Shown here: in pieces, positions 43,007 through 50,595 of the stretch
Position numbering within the stretch: the first letter of the stretch is position 1
Layout of the letters: the number at the start of each line of letters is the position of its first letter
Source of the DNA: JBGMEA01 sp964444065
GTDB taxonomy: Bacteria > Bacillota > Clostridia > Eubacteriales > Anaerofustaceae
Assembly (NCBI GenBank): GCA_964444065.1
Contig: CAYUFL010000006.1
Coordinates: forward strand, 1-64,000
Direction of reading: 5' to 3'
DNA length: 64,000 bases
Translations under genes and position numbers: made by a program
Notes under the pieces: generated by a model
Seen by the model: only the letters and a program-made list of their open reading frames with translations
Databases searched by the model: none
What the model was told of the DNA's origin: nothing

Positions 43007-44797
43007 ATGAAAGAATTATTAACCGGAAACGAAGCGATCGCGCAGGCGGCATATGATGCCGGCGTACAGTTCGCATCGGCGTATCCGGGCACCCCGAGCA
43101 CAGAAATACTGGAGAATATTTCTGCACATAAAGATATTTATGCCGAATGGGCACCCAACGAAAAAGTCGCACTGGAGGGCGCAATCGGTGCAAGCTATGC
43201 AGGTGCGCGCTCTATGGCCTCAATGAAACATGTCGGGCTCAATGTTGCCGCCGACCCGTTTTTTACCAATGCTTATACGGGGGTCAACGCGGGACTTGTG
43301 GTGATAACTGCAGATGAACCCGGCATGCACTCTTCGCAAAACGAGCAGGACAACCGACGCTACGCCTATCATGCAAATGTACCGTTATTTGAGCCTTCCG
43401 ATTCACAGGAATCCTACGATATGATCCTCGAAGCCTATCGCGTGAGCGAAGAATTCGACACTCCGGTTTTGATCCGAATGACTACAAGGGTCTGCCACTC
43501 GAAATCGACGGTGGAACTAAAGGATCGCATTGTCCCTGCATTCAAGACATGTGAAAAAAATCCGATGAAATACATTCCGGTACCGGCAGTGGCAAAAAAT
43601 CTGAAAATCAAAGTTTTGGAACGCGCAAAAAAACTCGAAGACTATACTGAAAAAAGCGAATTTAATTTTGCCGAATATTATGACAAAAAAATCGGATTCA
43701 TCACCTCTGGCATCGCCTATCAGCATGTCAAGGAAGTCTTCGGGAATACGGCTTCCTACTACAAAGTCGGATTTTCTCATCCGCTTCCACTGGGAGAACT
43801 GAAAAAATTTGCCGCACAGGTCGAAAAATTGTATGTCGTGGAAGAAAACGATCCTGTTATGGAGACAGAACTGAAAGCAGCCGGCATCAAAGTGATCGGC
43901 AAAGATTTGTTCCCGTCTGACGGAGAACTGACACCGGATGTGATTCGCAAGACTTTCTCCGGCAGCTTCCTTGATTCGATTGCATATGACAAAACGACGG
44001 TTCCGCCGAGAGCACCTGCTCTGTGTGCTGGCTGCCCTCACCGAGGACTGTTTTATGCCTTGGGCAAACGGAAGAATCTGATGCTGTCCGGCGATATCGG
44101 ATGCTATACGCTCGGTTTCGCACCTCCGTACAATGCAATGGATACGGTCATCTGTATGGGTGCAAGTATTTCGGCGGCGCACGGCGCACAAAAAATATTT
44201 GACAGAAACCCTGATTCCGATATGCGCGCCGTGGCAATCATCGGAGACTCCACCTATTTCCATACAGGCATCAACAGTCTGATGAATGTCGCTTACAACC
44301 GCTCTAAGGTGATCACAATTATTTTGGATAATCGTATTACGGGAATGACCGGGCATCAACAAAACCCAGGCACGGGATATACCGCGCAGGAAGAGCCTGC
44401 GAATCTGATCGACATCGAAAGAACCGTCCGCGCCTTCGGTATTGAACATGTAAAGACAATCAACCCGAATCATCTGGACGAAGTGAATTCTGCGCTTGAT
44501 TGGGCGTTGGCACTGGACACGCCAAGCGTCATTATTACAAGATATCCCTGTGCACTCAAGAAATTCTCCAAAGAAGACAAATCGGAATTCGAGTGCCTGT
44601 TTACAGAAAAATATGCCGTAGACGAAACAAAATGCATCGGCTGCAAAATTTGCCTGAAGTCAGGATGCCCCGCGATATCCTTTCACGAGGACACAAAAAA
44701 ATCGCATATCGACAAAAATGCATGTGTCGGATGCGGCGTTTGCTCGCAAGTCTGTCCGAAGCAGGCAATCCTCAACATCAAGGAGGTTCAGGCATGA
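43007..44797 (+). CDS. iorA: Indolepyruvate ferredoxin oxidoreductase, alpha subunit
   Basis: Oxidative decarboxylation of aryl pyruvates to aryl-acetyl-CoA with reduced ferredoxin; an anaerobe's amino-acid catabolism enzyme. 596 residues from the ATG at 43007 (AAGGAG six bases upstream). N-terminal pyrimidine domain (LLTGNEAIAQAAYDAGVQFASAYPGTPSTE), middle domain, then TPP domain GDIGCYTLGFAPPYNAMDTVICMGAS and NNRITGMTGHQQNPGTG-like region. The C-terminus carries two [4Fe-4S] motifs, CIGCKICLKSGCP and CVGCGVCSQVCP. iorB follows with a four-base overlap. Confidence 0.95.
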   Translation: MKELLTGNEAIAQAAYDAGVQFASAYPGTPSTEILENISAHKDIYAEWAPNEKVALEGAIGASYAGARSMASMKHVGLNVAADPFFTNAYTGVNAGLVVITADEPGMHSSQNEQDNRRYAYHANVPLFEPSDSQESYDMILEAYRVSEEFDTPVLIRMTTRVCHSKSTVELKDRIVPAFKTCEKNPMKYIPVPAVAKNLKIKVLERAKKLEDYTEKSEFNFAEYYDKKIGFITSGIAYQHVKEVFGNTASYYKVGFSHPLPLGELKKFAAQVEKLYVVEENDPVMETELKAAGIKVIGKDLFPSDGELTPDVIRKTFSGSFLDSIAYDKTTVPPRAPALCAGCPHRGLFYALGKRKNLMLSGDIGCYTLGFAPPYNAMDTVICMGASISAAHGAQKIFDRNPDSDMRAVAIIGDSTYFHTGINSLMNVAYNRSKVITIILDNRITGMTGHQQNPGTGYTAQEEPANLIDIERTVRAFGIEHVKTINPNHLDEVNSALDWALALDTPSVIITRYPCALKKFSKEDKSEFECLFTEKYAVDETKCIGCKICLKSGCPAISFHEDTKKSHIDKNACVGCGVCSQVCPKQAILNIKEVQA

Positions 44798-45360
44798 GCA
44801 AAAGTATATTACTGGTCGGCGTAGGCGGACAGGGTACCATCTTAGCCAGCAAGCTTCTCACCATCGGATTGTTACAGGCAGGATATGATGTAAAAATGAG
44901 CGAAATACACGGTATGAGCCAGAGGGGCGGAAATGTTTCCTCACAGATACGATACGGAGAAAAAGTATGCAGTCCTGTCATCGAAATCGGCGGAGCAGAT
45001 ATCATCGTCGCATTTGAACGGGTGGAAGCGCTGCGCAATCTCAAATATCTGAAACCGGATGGTACGGTTGTTGTGAATGATTATCGGATTGATCCAATGA
45101 GCGTATTGAGCGGAGCGTTCAAATACCCTGACGATGTGATCGAAACGCTGCAATCAAAAACAAAAACAATCGTCATTCACGCAACCGATGCAGCCGAAAA
45201 GCTTGGAAATGCAAAAGTAATGAATATCATCATGCTGGGCAGCATAGCCAAAAATATGCAACTTGGCGAGATCGACTGGAACACCATTATTGCACAAAAT
45301 GTAAAACCTCAGTTTATCGATCTCAATCAAAAAGCCTTTGCGCTTGGCTTCGAATCTTAA
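44794..45360 (+). CDS. iorB: Indolepyruvate ferredoxin oxidoreductase, beta subunit
   Basis: 188 residues. The ATG at 44794 overlaps the iorA stop (ATGA) and has AAGGAGG at 44780-44786. The gamma-type domain of 2-oxoacid oxidoreductases is clear: ILLVGVGGQGTILASKLL and EIHGMSQRGGNVSSQIRYG. It supplies the CoA-binding part of the enzyme. iorAB is a two-gene unit ended by the terminator at 45553-45585. Confidence 0.95.
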   Translation: MSKSILLVGVGGQGTILASKLLTIGLLQAGYDVKMSEIHGMSQRGGNVSSQIRYGEKVCSPVIEIGGADIIVAFERVEALRNLKYLKPDGTVVVNDYRIDPMSVLSGAFKYPDDVIETLQSKTKTIVIHATDAAEKLGNAKVMNIIMLGSIAKNMQLGEIDWNTIIAQNVKPQFIDLNQKAFALGFES

Positions 45361-45552
45361 ACGACGTAGCAACCAAGACTCCAAATGATAACCTACTAAA
45401 ACTACCGAGAGTATGAAGCAGGGCTATAACTTCTTTATTCTTAAGTCCTTTTTAAATAAAACAAAATCCTTAAGCATCCATAAAATCAAAACAAGTACAT
45501 ATATATTTTTTCAATATCATCAATCAAGACTATATCTGATCGACTAATAAGG

Positions 45553-45585
45553 AAAGCCGTTGGCATCTACGCCAATGGCTTTTTC
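45553..45585 (+). terminator. Likely terminator of iorAB, in a long intergenic stretch
   Basis: Twelve-pair stem AAAGCCGTTGGC/GCCAATGGCTTT with one G-U and a T-run. It is about 190 bases after iorB. The remaining space from 45361 to 45793 shows one further small hairpin (TCGGGTA/TACCCGA near 45597-45622, no T-run) and no gene. Confidence 0.8.
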
Positions 45586-45793
45586 GTTATATAGCATCGG
45601 GTAAGCCGCATCATACCCGAAATAGATTAAATGGTTCTGGTATACAAGCAGAATCATTGGCACAATGCTGCAGAGCGAAGCGCTAAGACGAGGTTTGCTG
45701 CCTATGGATCAATCACAAACATACAAACAATGAACAACCCATGTAGAGATCGCATACCATGCGATCCACGTTCTCGTATTTGATCGATCCCAT

Positions 45794-45817
45794 AAAAAAA
45801 CCGCCCATGACAGGCGG
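45794..45817 (-). terminator. Terminator of the zinc-ribbon gene
   Basis: Minus-strand stem CCGCC/GGCGG followed by seven T, 14 bases after the stop codon. Confidence 0.75.
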
Positions 45818-45831
45818 ATTTGATACGCTGA

Positions 45832-45987
45832 TTAGTATCTGTTTCTTTGCTGTTTTCTTGCTCTTCTGCAATCCGGACATCTTCTCGGTTCGTTTTCGAA
45901 ACCTTTTTCTTTGTAGAAAGCCTGTTCGCCTTCTGTGAAAATGAATTCTGCTCCGCAATCTTGGCAAGTAAGTGTTTTGTCGCCCAT
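45832..45987 (-). CDS. Small zinc-ribbon protein
   Basis: 51 residues, too short for usual ORF cut-offs. AGGAGG lies seven to eight bases before the ATG. Sequence begins MGDKTLTCQDCGAEFIFTEG and continues EQAFYKEKGFENEPRRCPDCRRARKQ, so two CxxC pairs form a probable zinc ribbon with a basic tail. Small proteins of this kind (zinc-ribbon domain, often with a DNA or RNA role) are common in Clostridia, but the function is unknown. It has its own terminator. Two longer overlapping frames here are shadows. Confidence 0.85.
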   Translation of the reverse strand: MGDKTLTCQDCGAEFIFTEGEQAFYKEKGFENEPRRCPDCRRARKQQRNRY

Positions 45988-46203
45988 ATTGGTACCTCCT
46001 GAATTTTTACGGTTATTTTTAAATAGTCCTTAGTAAAAATTAAGGAGATTAAAAAACCCGTGGAATTGGCTATTAGCCTTTTTGATTCTATCATAATTAA
46101 ATCTGAAACGCAAGGCAAATTTCAAAAAATTCACCGAATCGCATCAAAAATTATCACGCTTAAGTTTTTTTGAATCATACATGATCTGGTATTGATTGTC
46201 ATT

Positions 46204-47217
46204 TTATTTATCTGTTTTGTAAAACCCGATTTTCTTTTTGACTTTATCCAATGTTTTCCGTGCAAGGTAAGCCGCGTATTCACTGCTTTTATCGAGCGTT
46301 TCGTTAATATATGCTTTGTCTTTCAATATGCGTTCAAATTCATTCTGAATCGGTACCAAACAATCCGCAACGGATTCACCGACTGCAGTTTTCAGTTCCG
46401 CATATCCCTGCAGACCCGCAAATTCGCGCTGTGCATCCGCAATCGATATATTTTTCACACAAGAATATATTTCCAATAAATTGGAAACACCCGGTTTTGC
46501 TTCCCTGTCAAATCGAATTTCCGTCTCGGAATCCGTTACCGCCCGTTTAAACTTTGAAATGATAACATCTTTGCTGTCTTTCATCAGGATATAGGCATTC
46601 TGATTTTCATCGGATTTGCTCATTTTTTTATTTGGCTCCGTAAGGCTCATCACCTTTGAACCGGAGTCTCCCAGATAGACTTCCGGAATCTTAAACGTCG
46701 GTGAATACTGTTGGTTGAATCTTTGCGCGATATCACGCGCAAGCTCCAAATGCTGTTTCTGATCAACCCCGACCGGAACAAGATCGGTTTGGTACAACAA
46801 AATGTCCGCCGCCATCAAAATAGGATAATCATACAGTCCCACACGAATCGTATCCCCCTGTTTTGACGACTTATCTTTGAATTGTGTCATTCTGGACAGT
46901 TCGCCCATATAGGAGTAGCAATTCAATATCCATGCCAATTCGGCATGCGCAGGCACATGTGACTGAATATATAACAATGACCGACTCGGGTCAATTCCGG
47001 CTGCCAGTGTCATCGCCGTGCACTCCAGCGACCGTTTTCGCAGCATTGCAGGTTCCTGCAGCACTGTGATGGCGTGCATATCCACAATACAGTAGATACA
47101 ATTATATTCATCCTGCAGTTTCGCCCAGTTTTTGATTGCACCCAAATAATTGCCGAGTGTAAATTCACCCGAAGGCTGTATTCCGCTGAAAATCGTCTTT
47201 TTATCTTGTTCAAACAT
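46204..47217 (-). CDS. trpS: Tryptophan--tRNA ligase
   Basis: Class I synthetase, 337 residues. HIGH-equivalent motif PSGEFTLGNYLGAIKNW and KMSKS-equivalent KKMSKSDENQNAYI are intact. YPILMAADILLYQTDLVPVGVDQKQHLELARDIA is the Trp/AMP pocket region. AAGGGG precedes the ATG. The 140-base gap to bioY is too short for a T-box leader and none of its conserved elements was seen, so tryptophan control is not evident here. Confidence 0.96.
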   Translation of the reverse strand: MFEQDKKTIFSGIQPSGEFTLGNYLGAIKNWAKLQDEYNCIYCIVDMHAITVLQEPAMLRKRSLECTAMTLAAGIDPSRSLLYIQSHVPAHAELAWILNCYSYMGELSRMTQFKDKSSKQGDTIRVGLYDYPILMAADILLYQTDLVPVGVDQKQHLELARDIAQRFNQQYSPTFKIPEVYLGDSGSKVMSLTEPNKKMSKSDENQNAYILMKDSKDVIISKFKRAVTDSETEIRFDREAKPGVSNLLEIYSCVKNISIADAQREFAGLQGYAELKTAVGESVADCLVPIQNEFERILKDKAYINETLDKSSEYAAYLARKTLDKVKKKIGFYKTDK

Positions 47218-47312
47218 GTCTTGTATTACCCCTTGTCAAAAGTCATATGTCATAGTTTATCAGTTAATTGGCTACTTTTCAATGAGAAACACAGACGTGT
47301 GCGAAATAAATG

Positions 47313-47368
47313 ATTGTAAACCATTATTAGTTTTTATAGTTTACAATTAAAGGAAGATGCTGTATAAT
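47313..47368 (+). promoter_or_regulatory. BirA-like operator overlapping the bioY promoter
   Basis: Perfect inverted repeat ATTGTAAAC (47313-47321) and GTTTACAAT (47339-47347), matching the TTGTnAAC/GTTnACAA arms of biotin repressor sites. The promoter TTTACA (47340-47345), 17-base spacer, TATAAT (47363-47368) has its -35 inside the right arm, so bound BirA would block RNA polymerase when biotin is plentiful. Confidence 0.85.
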
Positions 47369-47392
47369 CATTTTCAAACGAAGGAGTATCAC

Positions 47393-47926
47393 ATGAAAAA
47401 TCATCGGATCATTTTTCTGGTTCAATGTGCAGTCATCATCTCACTGCTTTGCGTATCCGCATTGATACGTATTCCTTTTCCGCTCGTCCCTTTATCGTTG
47501 CAGACGCTGATCGTTATGTTATCCGCGCTTATTCTCGGATCGAAAAAATCTGCAATTTCCGTAACCATTTATATTTTGATGGGACTACTCGGTCTTCCCG
47601 TCTTCGCGACGGGAGGCGGATTTTCTTATGTCTTAAAGCCTACGTTCGGCTATCTGATTGGTATGGTTCCATCCGCATATCTTGTCGGGAAGATTGGTTC
47701 CGGCGGAAAATCGTTCCGAAAAAATCTGATTGCCTGCAGCGCAGGAACGGCACTCATTTACTTATTCGGCGTTCCCTATTTTTATTGGATTGCAAACCAC
47801 GTCATGGGATTGGATCGCACATTGACTTCCATACTGTATTCCGGTTTCATAATCACGCTGCCCGGAGATGTTCTAAAAGCGCTGTCCGCATCCGCTGCCG
47901 CATCCAAAATACCGAATCTGCAATAA
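47393..47926 (+). CDS. bioY: Biotin transporter BioY (ECF S component)
   Basis: 177 residues, ATG at 47393 with AAGGAG six bases upstream. About six membrane helices. Signatures: ALIRIPFPLVPLSLQTLIVMLSALILGSKKSA and GLPVFATGGGFSYVLKPTFGYLIGM, both BioY-specific. It uses a shared EcfAA'T module not present here, or works alone. Biotin-repressor-like control lies directly upstream. Monocistronic, with a terminator at its stop codon. Confidence 0.95.
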   Translation: MKNHRIIFLVQCAVIISLLCVSALIRIPFPLVPLSLQTLIVMLSALILGSKKSAISVTIYILMGLLGLPVFATGGGFSYVLKPTFGYLIGMVPSAYLVGKIGSGGKSFRKNLIACSAGTALIYLFGVPYFYWIANHVMGLDRTLTSILYSGFIITLPGDVLKALSASAAASKIPNLQ

Positions 47927-47950
47927 AAAAGAGCCGAAGCTCTTTTTTTT
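47925..47950. terminator. Terminator between bioY and the DUF5067-like gene
   Basis: Stem AAAAAAGAGC/GCTCTTTTTT with a CGAA loop. Symmetric enough to act on both strands. Confidence 0.9.
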
Positions 47951-47951
47951 G

Positions 47952-48647
47952 CTATTTGGTTTTCGTATCTGTCTCAGTGTCAGTCGTTTCTTCAAGATTG
48001 ATTTGTACAATTGCGTCGATATTGTCGATTGTCACAAACCAAGTATCTGTATCGAACGCATCCGCAGGAATAATAACAACATCGGAGTCGGTTCTGATTT
48101 CGTCCGCCTGCATATCATCAAGCGCGTTGGAATAATCAATCCCTTCAGTCAGTGCGTATGATTGCAATGCATTAAAATCGAAATTCGCTTCACTGTCTTT
48201 TATCTGTTTATATACAGTTCCGTTTTTTTCGTATTGCATGATACTGACATAAGGAAATTTTTTCCAGGCGATCGTATTGCCGGAAACATTTTTTACGGTA
48301 TACAGCAGTTCGACATATACATAATCCGAATCAAGATCATAGCCGATAATGTTTGTTGTTGTTTGCACTGAAAGAAACGTCACTTCAATCGTGCCGTTAC
48401 TCAGCACATCACCAACCTGATTGGCTGTGTCATAACGTTTGGTCACATTCGTAAAAAATATCAAATATATCGCAGCAGCAATCAAAAGAGCGGCAATTGA
48501 AGAAAAAATAATGATTTTTTTCTTCGTAAAGAATTTTTTTCCGTTCGTTTTCTTTGTTTTTTCCGCTGTTTTTCTGCCTTTAACTGTTGTACTTTTCTTA
48601 TTTATCGATTCATCGATTTGTTCCGCTTTTTGGTCTTGCGAAGTCAT
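47952..48647 (-). CDS. Membrane-anchored extracellular protein, DUF5067-like
   Basis: 231 residues. A lysine-rich cytoplasmic N-terminus (about 1-45), one transmembrane helix (about 46-66), then an extracellular beta-rich domain whose strand order (TIEVTFLSVQ, DYVYVELLYTVKNVSGNTIAW, DTDTWFVTIDN) resembles the immunoglobulin-like DUF5067/DUF4352 family. The function of such domains is unknown. Distal gene of lon-engB-serS, ten bases after serS, so co-transcribed. A short tail rich in T, D and E closes the protein. Confidence 0.6.
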   Translation of the reverse strand: MTSQDQKAEQIDESINKKSTTVKGRKTAEKTKKTNGKKFFTKKKIIIFSSIAALLIAAAIYLIFFTNVTKRYDTANQVGDVLSNGTIEVTFLSVQTTTNIIGYDLDSDYVYVELLYTVKNVSGNTIAWKKFPYVSIMQYEKNGTVYKQIKDSEANFDFNALQSYALTEGIDYSNALDDMQADEIRTDSDVVIIPADAFDTDTWFVTIDNIDAIVQINLEETTDTETDTKTK

Positions 48648-48657
48648 CTGTCACCCC

Positions 48658-49920
48658 TTATATTCTTTCCAAATTACCCATGAAATGTCTCAACACGTCC
48701 GGTATCGTCACGCTGCCGTCCGCATTCTGATAGTTTTCCAACAGTGCGGCAAACGTTCTGCCGACTGCCAAAGCAGATCCATTCAGTGTATGCACGAATT
48801 TCACCTGACCGTCCGTATCGCGAAATCTGAGATTCGCTCTGCGTGCCTGAAAGTCTTCGAAATTCGAACAAGAACTGATTTCAACATAACGGTTATAACT
48901 CGGCATCCACACTTCAATATCATATGTTTTTGCCGAAGAAAAACCAATATCTCCTGTACAAAGAACGATCACTCTGTATGGTATTTTAAGCTGCTTCAAG
49001 ACCTCTTCGGCGTTCAGTGTCAAACTTTCCAACTCATTATATGATTGATCAGGATGCACCAGTTTGACAAGTTCCACTTTATCAAACTGATGATTGCGGA
49101 TAAGTCCGCGTGTATCTCTGCCGGCACTGCCTGCTTCAGCACGAAAACACGGTGTATAGGCAGTCATATTTTTTGGCAGATCGTCAACAGATAGAATTTC
49201 ACCGCCGAATAAATTTGTCAGAGGAACTTCTGCCGTCGGAATCATAAAATAATCATTGTTGCGAATATTAAAAGCGTCTTCTTCAAATTTCGGTAATTGT
49301 CCGGTTCCCGTCATGCTTTGTCTGTTAACCATCAGAGGGGGCATTATTTCAGTATAGCCGTGTTCTGAAGTATGCAACGTAAGCATGAAGTTAATCAGTG
49401 CGCGTTCCAGACGTGCGCCATTGCCGACAAACATCGAAAACCGCGCGCCTGCAATTTTTACGGCACGTTCGAAATCAAGTATACCGCGATCCACACCAAT
49501 ATCCCAATGTGCTTTCGGTTCGAAATCAAACGTTCTTATCTCACCGACTTTGCGCATTTCTACATTATCCTGCTCATTTCGTCCGATCGGGATATTTTCG
49601 TTCGGTATGTTTGGTATATTCAGCAATAACTGTGATATTTGCGCATCCACAGCTGAAAGTTCTTCATCGTATAATTTTATTCTGTCCGATAGTTCCTTCA
49701 TTTCCGCCATCAGTTCGCTTGTGTCAAGTCCCTGTTTTTTCATTAGTGGGATTTGTTTGGAATCCGCATTCTGTTTGGCTTTCAGTTGCTCGGATGAACT
49801 AATCAATGCGCGCCTTTTATCATCAGCTTCCAACAGGGATACCAGTGAAATATCCCCTCTTCTTTTCAGCAATTCCTGTACTTTTTCCGGTTCTTTTCTG
49901 ATTCGCTTGATATCCAGCAT
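48658..49920 (-). CDS. serS: Serine--tRNA ligase
   Basis: Class II synthetase, 420 residues. An N-terminal coiled-coil tRNA-binding arm (about 28-100), then the catalytic domain with TGQLPKFEEDAFNI, TAEVPLTNL, TPCFRAEAGSAGRDTRGLIRNHQFDKVELVK (motif 2) and LNGSALAVGRTFAALLENYQN (motif 3). GGAGG precedes the ATG. The 57-base gap after engB has no room for a T-box leader. Confidence 0.97.
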   Translation of the reverse strand: MLDIKRIRKEPEKVQELLKRRGDISLVSLLEADDKRRALISSSEQLKAKQNADSKQIPLMKKQGLDTSELMAEMKELSDRIKLYDEELSAVDAQISQLLLNIPNIPNENIPIGRNEQDNVEMRKVGEIRTFDFEPKAHWDIGVDRGILDFERAVKIAGARFSMFVGNGARLERALINFMLTLHTSEHGYTEIMPPLMVNRQSMTGTGQLPKFEEDAFNIRNNDYFMIPTAEVPLTNLFGGEILSVDDLPKNMTAYTPCFRAEAGSAGRDTRGLIRNHQFDKVELVKLVHPDQSYNELESLTLNAEEVLKQLKIPYRVIVLCTGDIGFSSAKTYDIEVWMPSYNRYVEISSCSNFEDFQARRANLRFRDTDGQVKFVHTLNGSALAVGRTFAALLENYQNADGSVTIPDVLRHFMGNLERI

Positions 49921-49977
49921 CGTTGATCTTTCCTCCGTTGTTTTTGCACTTCCAAGTATTATAATTCTTTTTATATT

Positions 49978-50595
49978 TTATGACAAGTTAATTTCGGCTT
50001 TTTCTGCGTCATCACCAACCAATTCCGCAATGAAATCCCAAACAGCTTCCGATGTGGACGAATCATTTATACTGAACGGAAACACTGCATCATCATCCGT
50101 GATCTGCAAGATCGAAGAAATCGCACGGTCTGTTTTAATGCGCTCAGACGATTTTACTTTATCCGTTTTTGTCAGAATTATCACAGGGTCTATTCCGCAT
50201 TTTCGTATAAAATCAAGCATCGCGCTGTCATTTTTGGTTGGGGAATGACGATGATCCAATAAAAAGAAGACGACAAAATCCGTCTTTCTTTTTGTCAAAT
50301 AGTCATAAAGAATTTCTTCAAATTGCTGTTTGATCGATTTGGATGCTTTGGCATATCCGTAACCGGGCATATCAACAAAATAAAATGACTCATTAATCAG
50401 ATAAAAATTTGCTGTTCTTGTTTTCCCGGGCTGTGAACTTGTTCTTGCAAGATTCCTGCGGTTCGTCATCGCGTTGATAAAGCTGGACTTTCCAACATTC
50501 GACTTTCCCACCAAAACAATTTCGAATAAACCGTTTATCGGAAAACGCGAAACTGCCACTTCACTCATGACATATTCAGCACTTTGAGCTTTCAT
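49978..50595 (-). CDS. engB: Ribosome biogenesis GTPase EngB/YsxC
   Basis: 205 residues. G1 VGKSNVGKSSFINAM, G3 DMPGYGYAK, G4 TKTDKVK and the YsxC-specific TSSQPGKTRTANFY are present. It helps late assembly of the 50S subunit. The ATG overlaps the lon stop by four bases, and lon-ysxC linkage is conserved in Bacillota. The ribosome binding site AGGAG lies inside lon. Confidence 0.96.
   Translation of the reverse strand: MKAQSAEYVMSEVAVSRFPINGLFEIVLVGKSNVGKSSFINAMTNRRNLARTSSQPGKTRTANFYLINESFYFVDMPGYGYAKASKSIKQQFEEILYDYLTKRKTDFVVFFLLDHRHSPTKNDSAMLDFIRKCGIDPVIILTKTDKVKSSERIKTDRAISSILQITDDDAVFPFSINDSSTSEAVWDFIAELVGDDAEKAEINLS

Noticed and set aside
45702..46118. Two overlapping minus-strand reading frames around the zinc-ribbon gene
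   Set aside because: They lack ribosome binding sites and family resemblance, run through the terminator of the zinc-ribbon gene, and are shadows of it.
46150..47392. T-box leader for trpS or serS
   Set aside because: The gaps before trpS (about 140 bases shared with bioY) and serS (57 bases) are too short, and no T-box sequence or matching specifier hairpin was seen.
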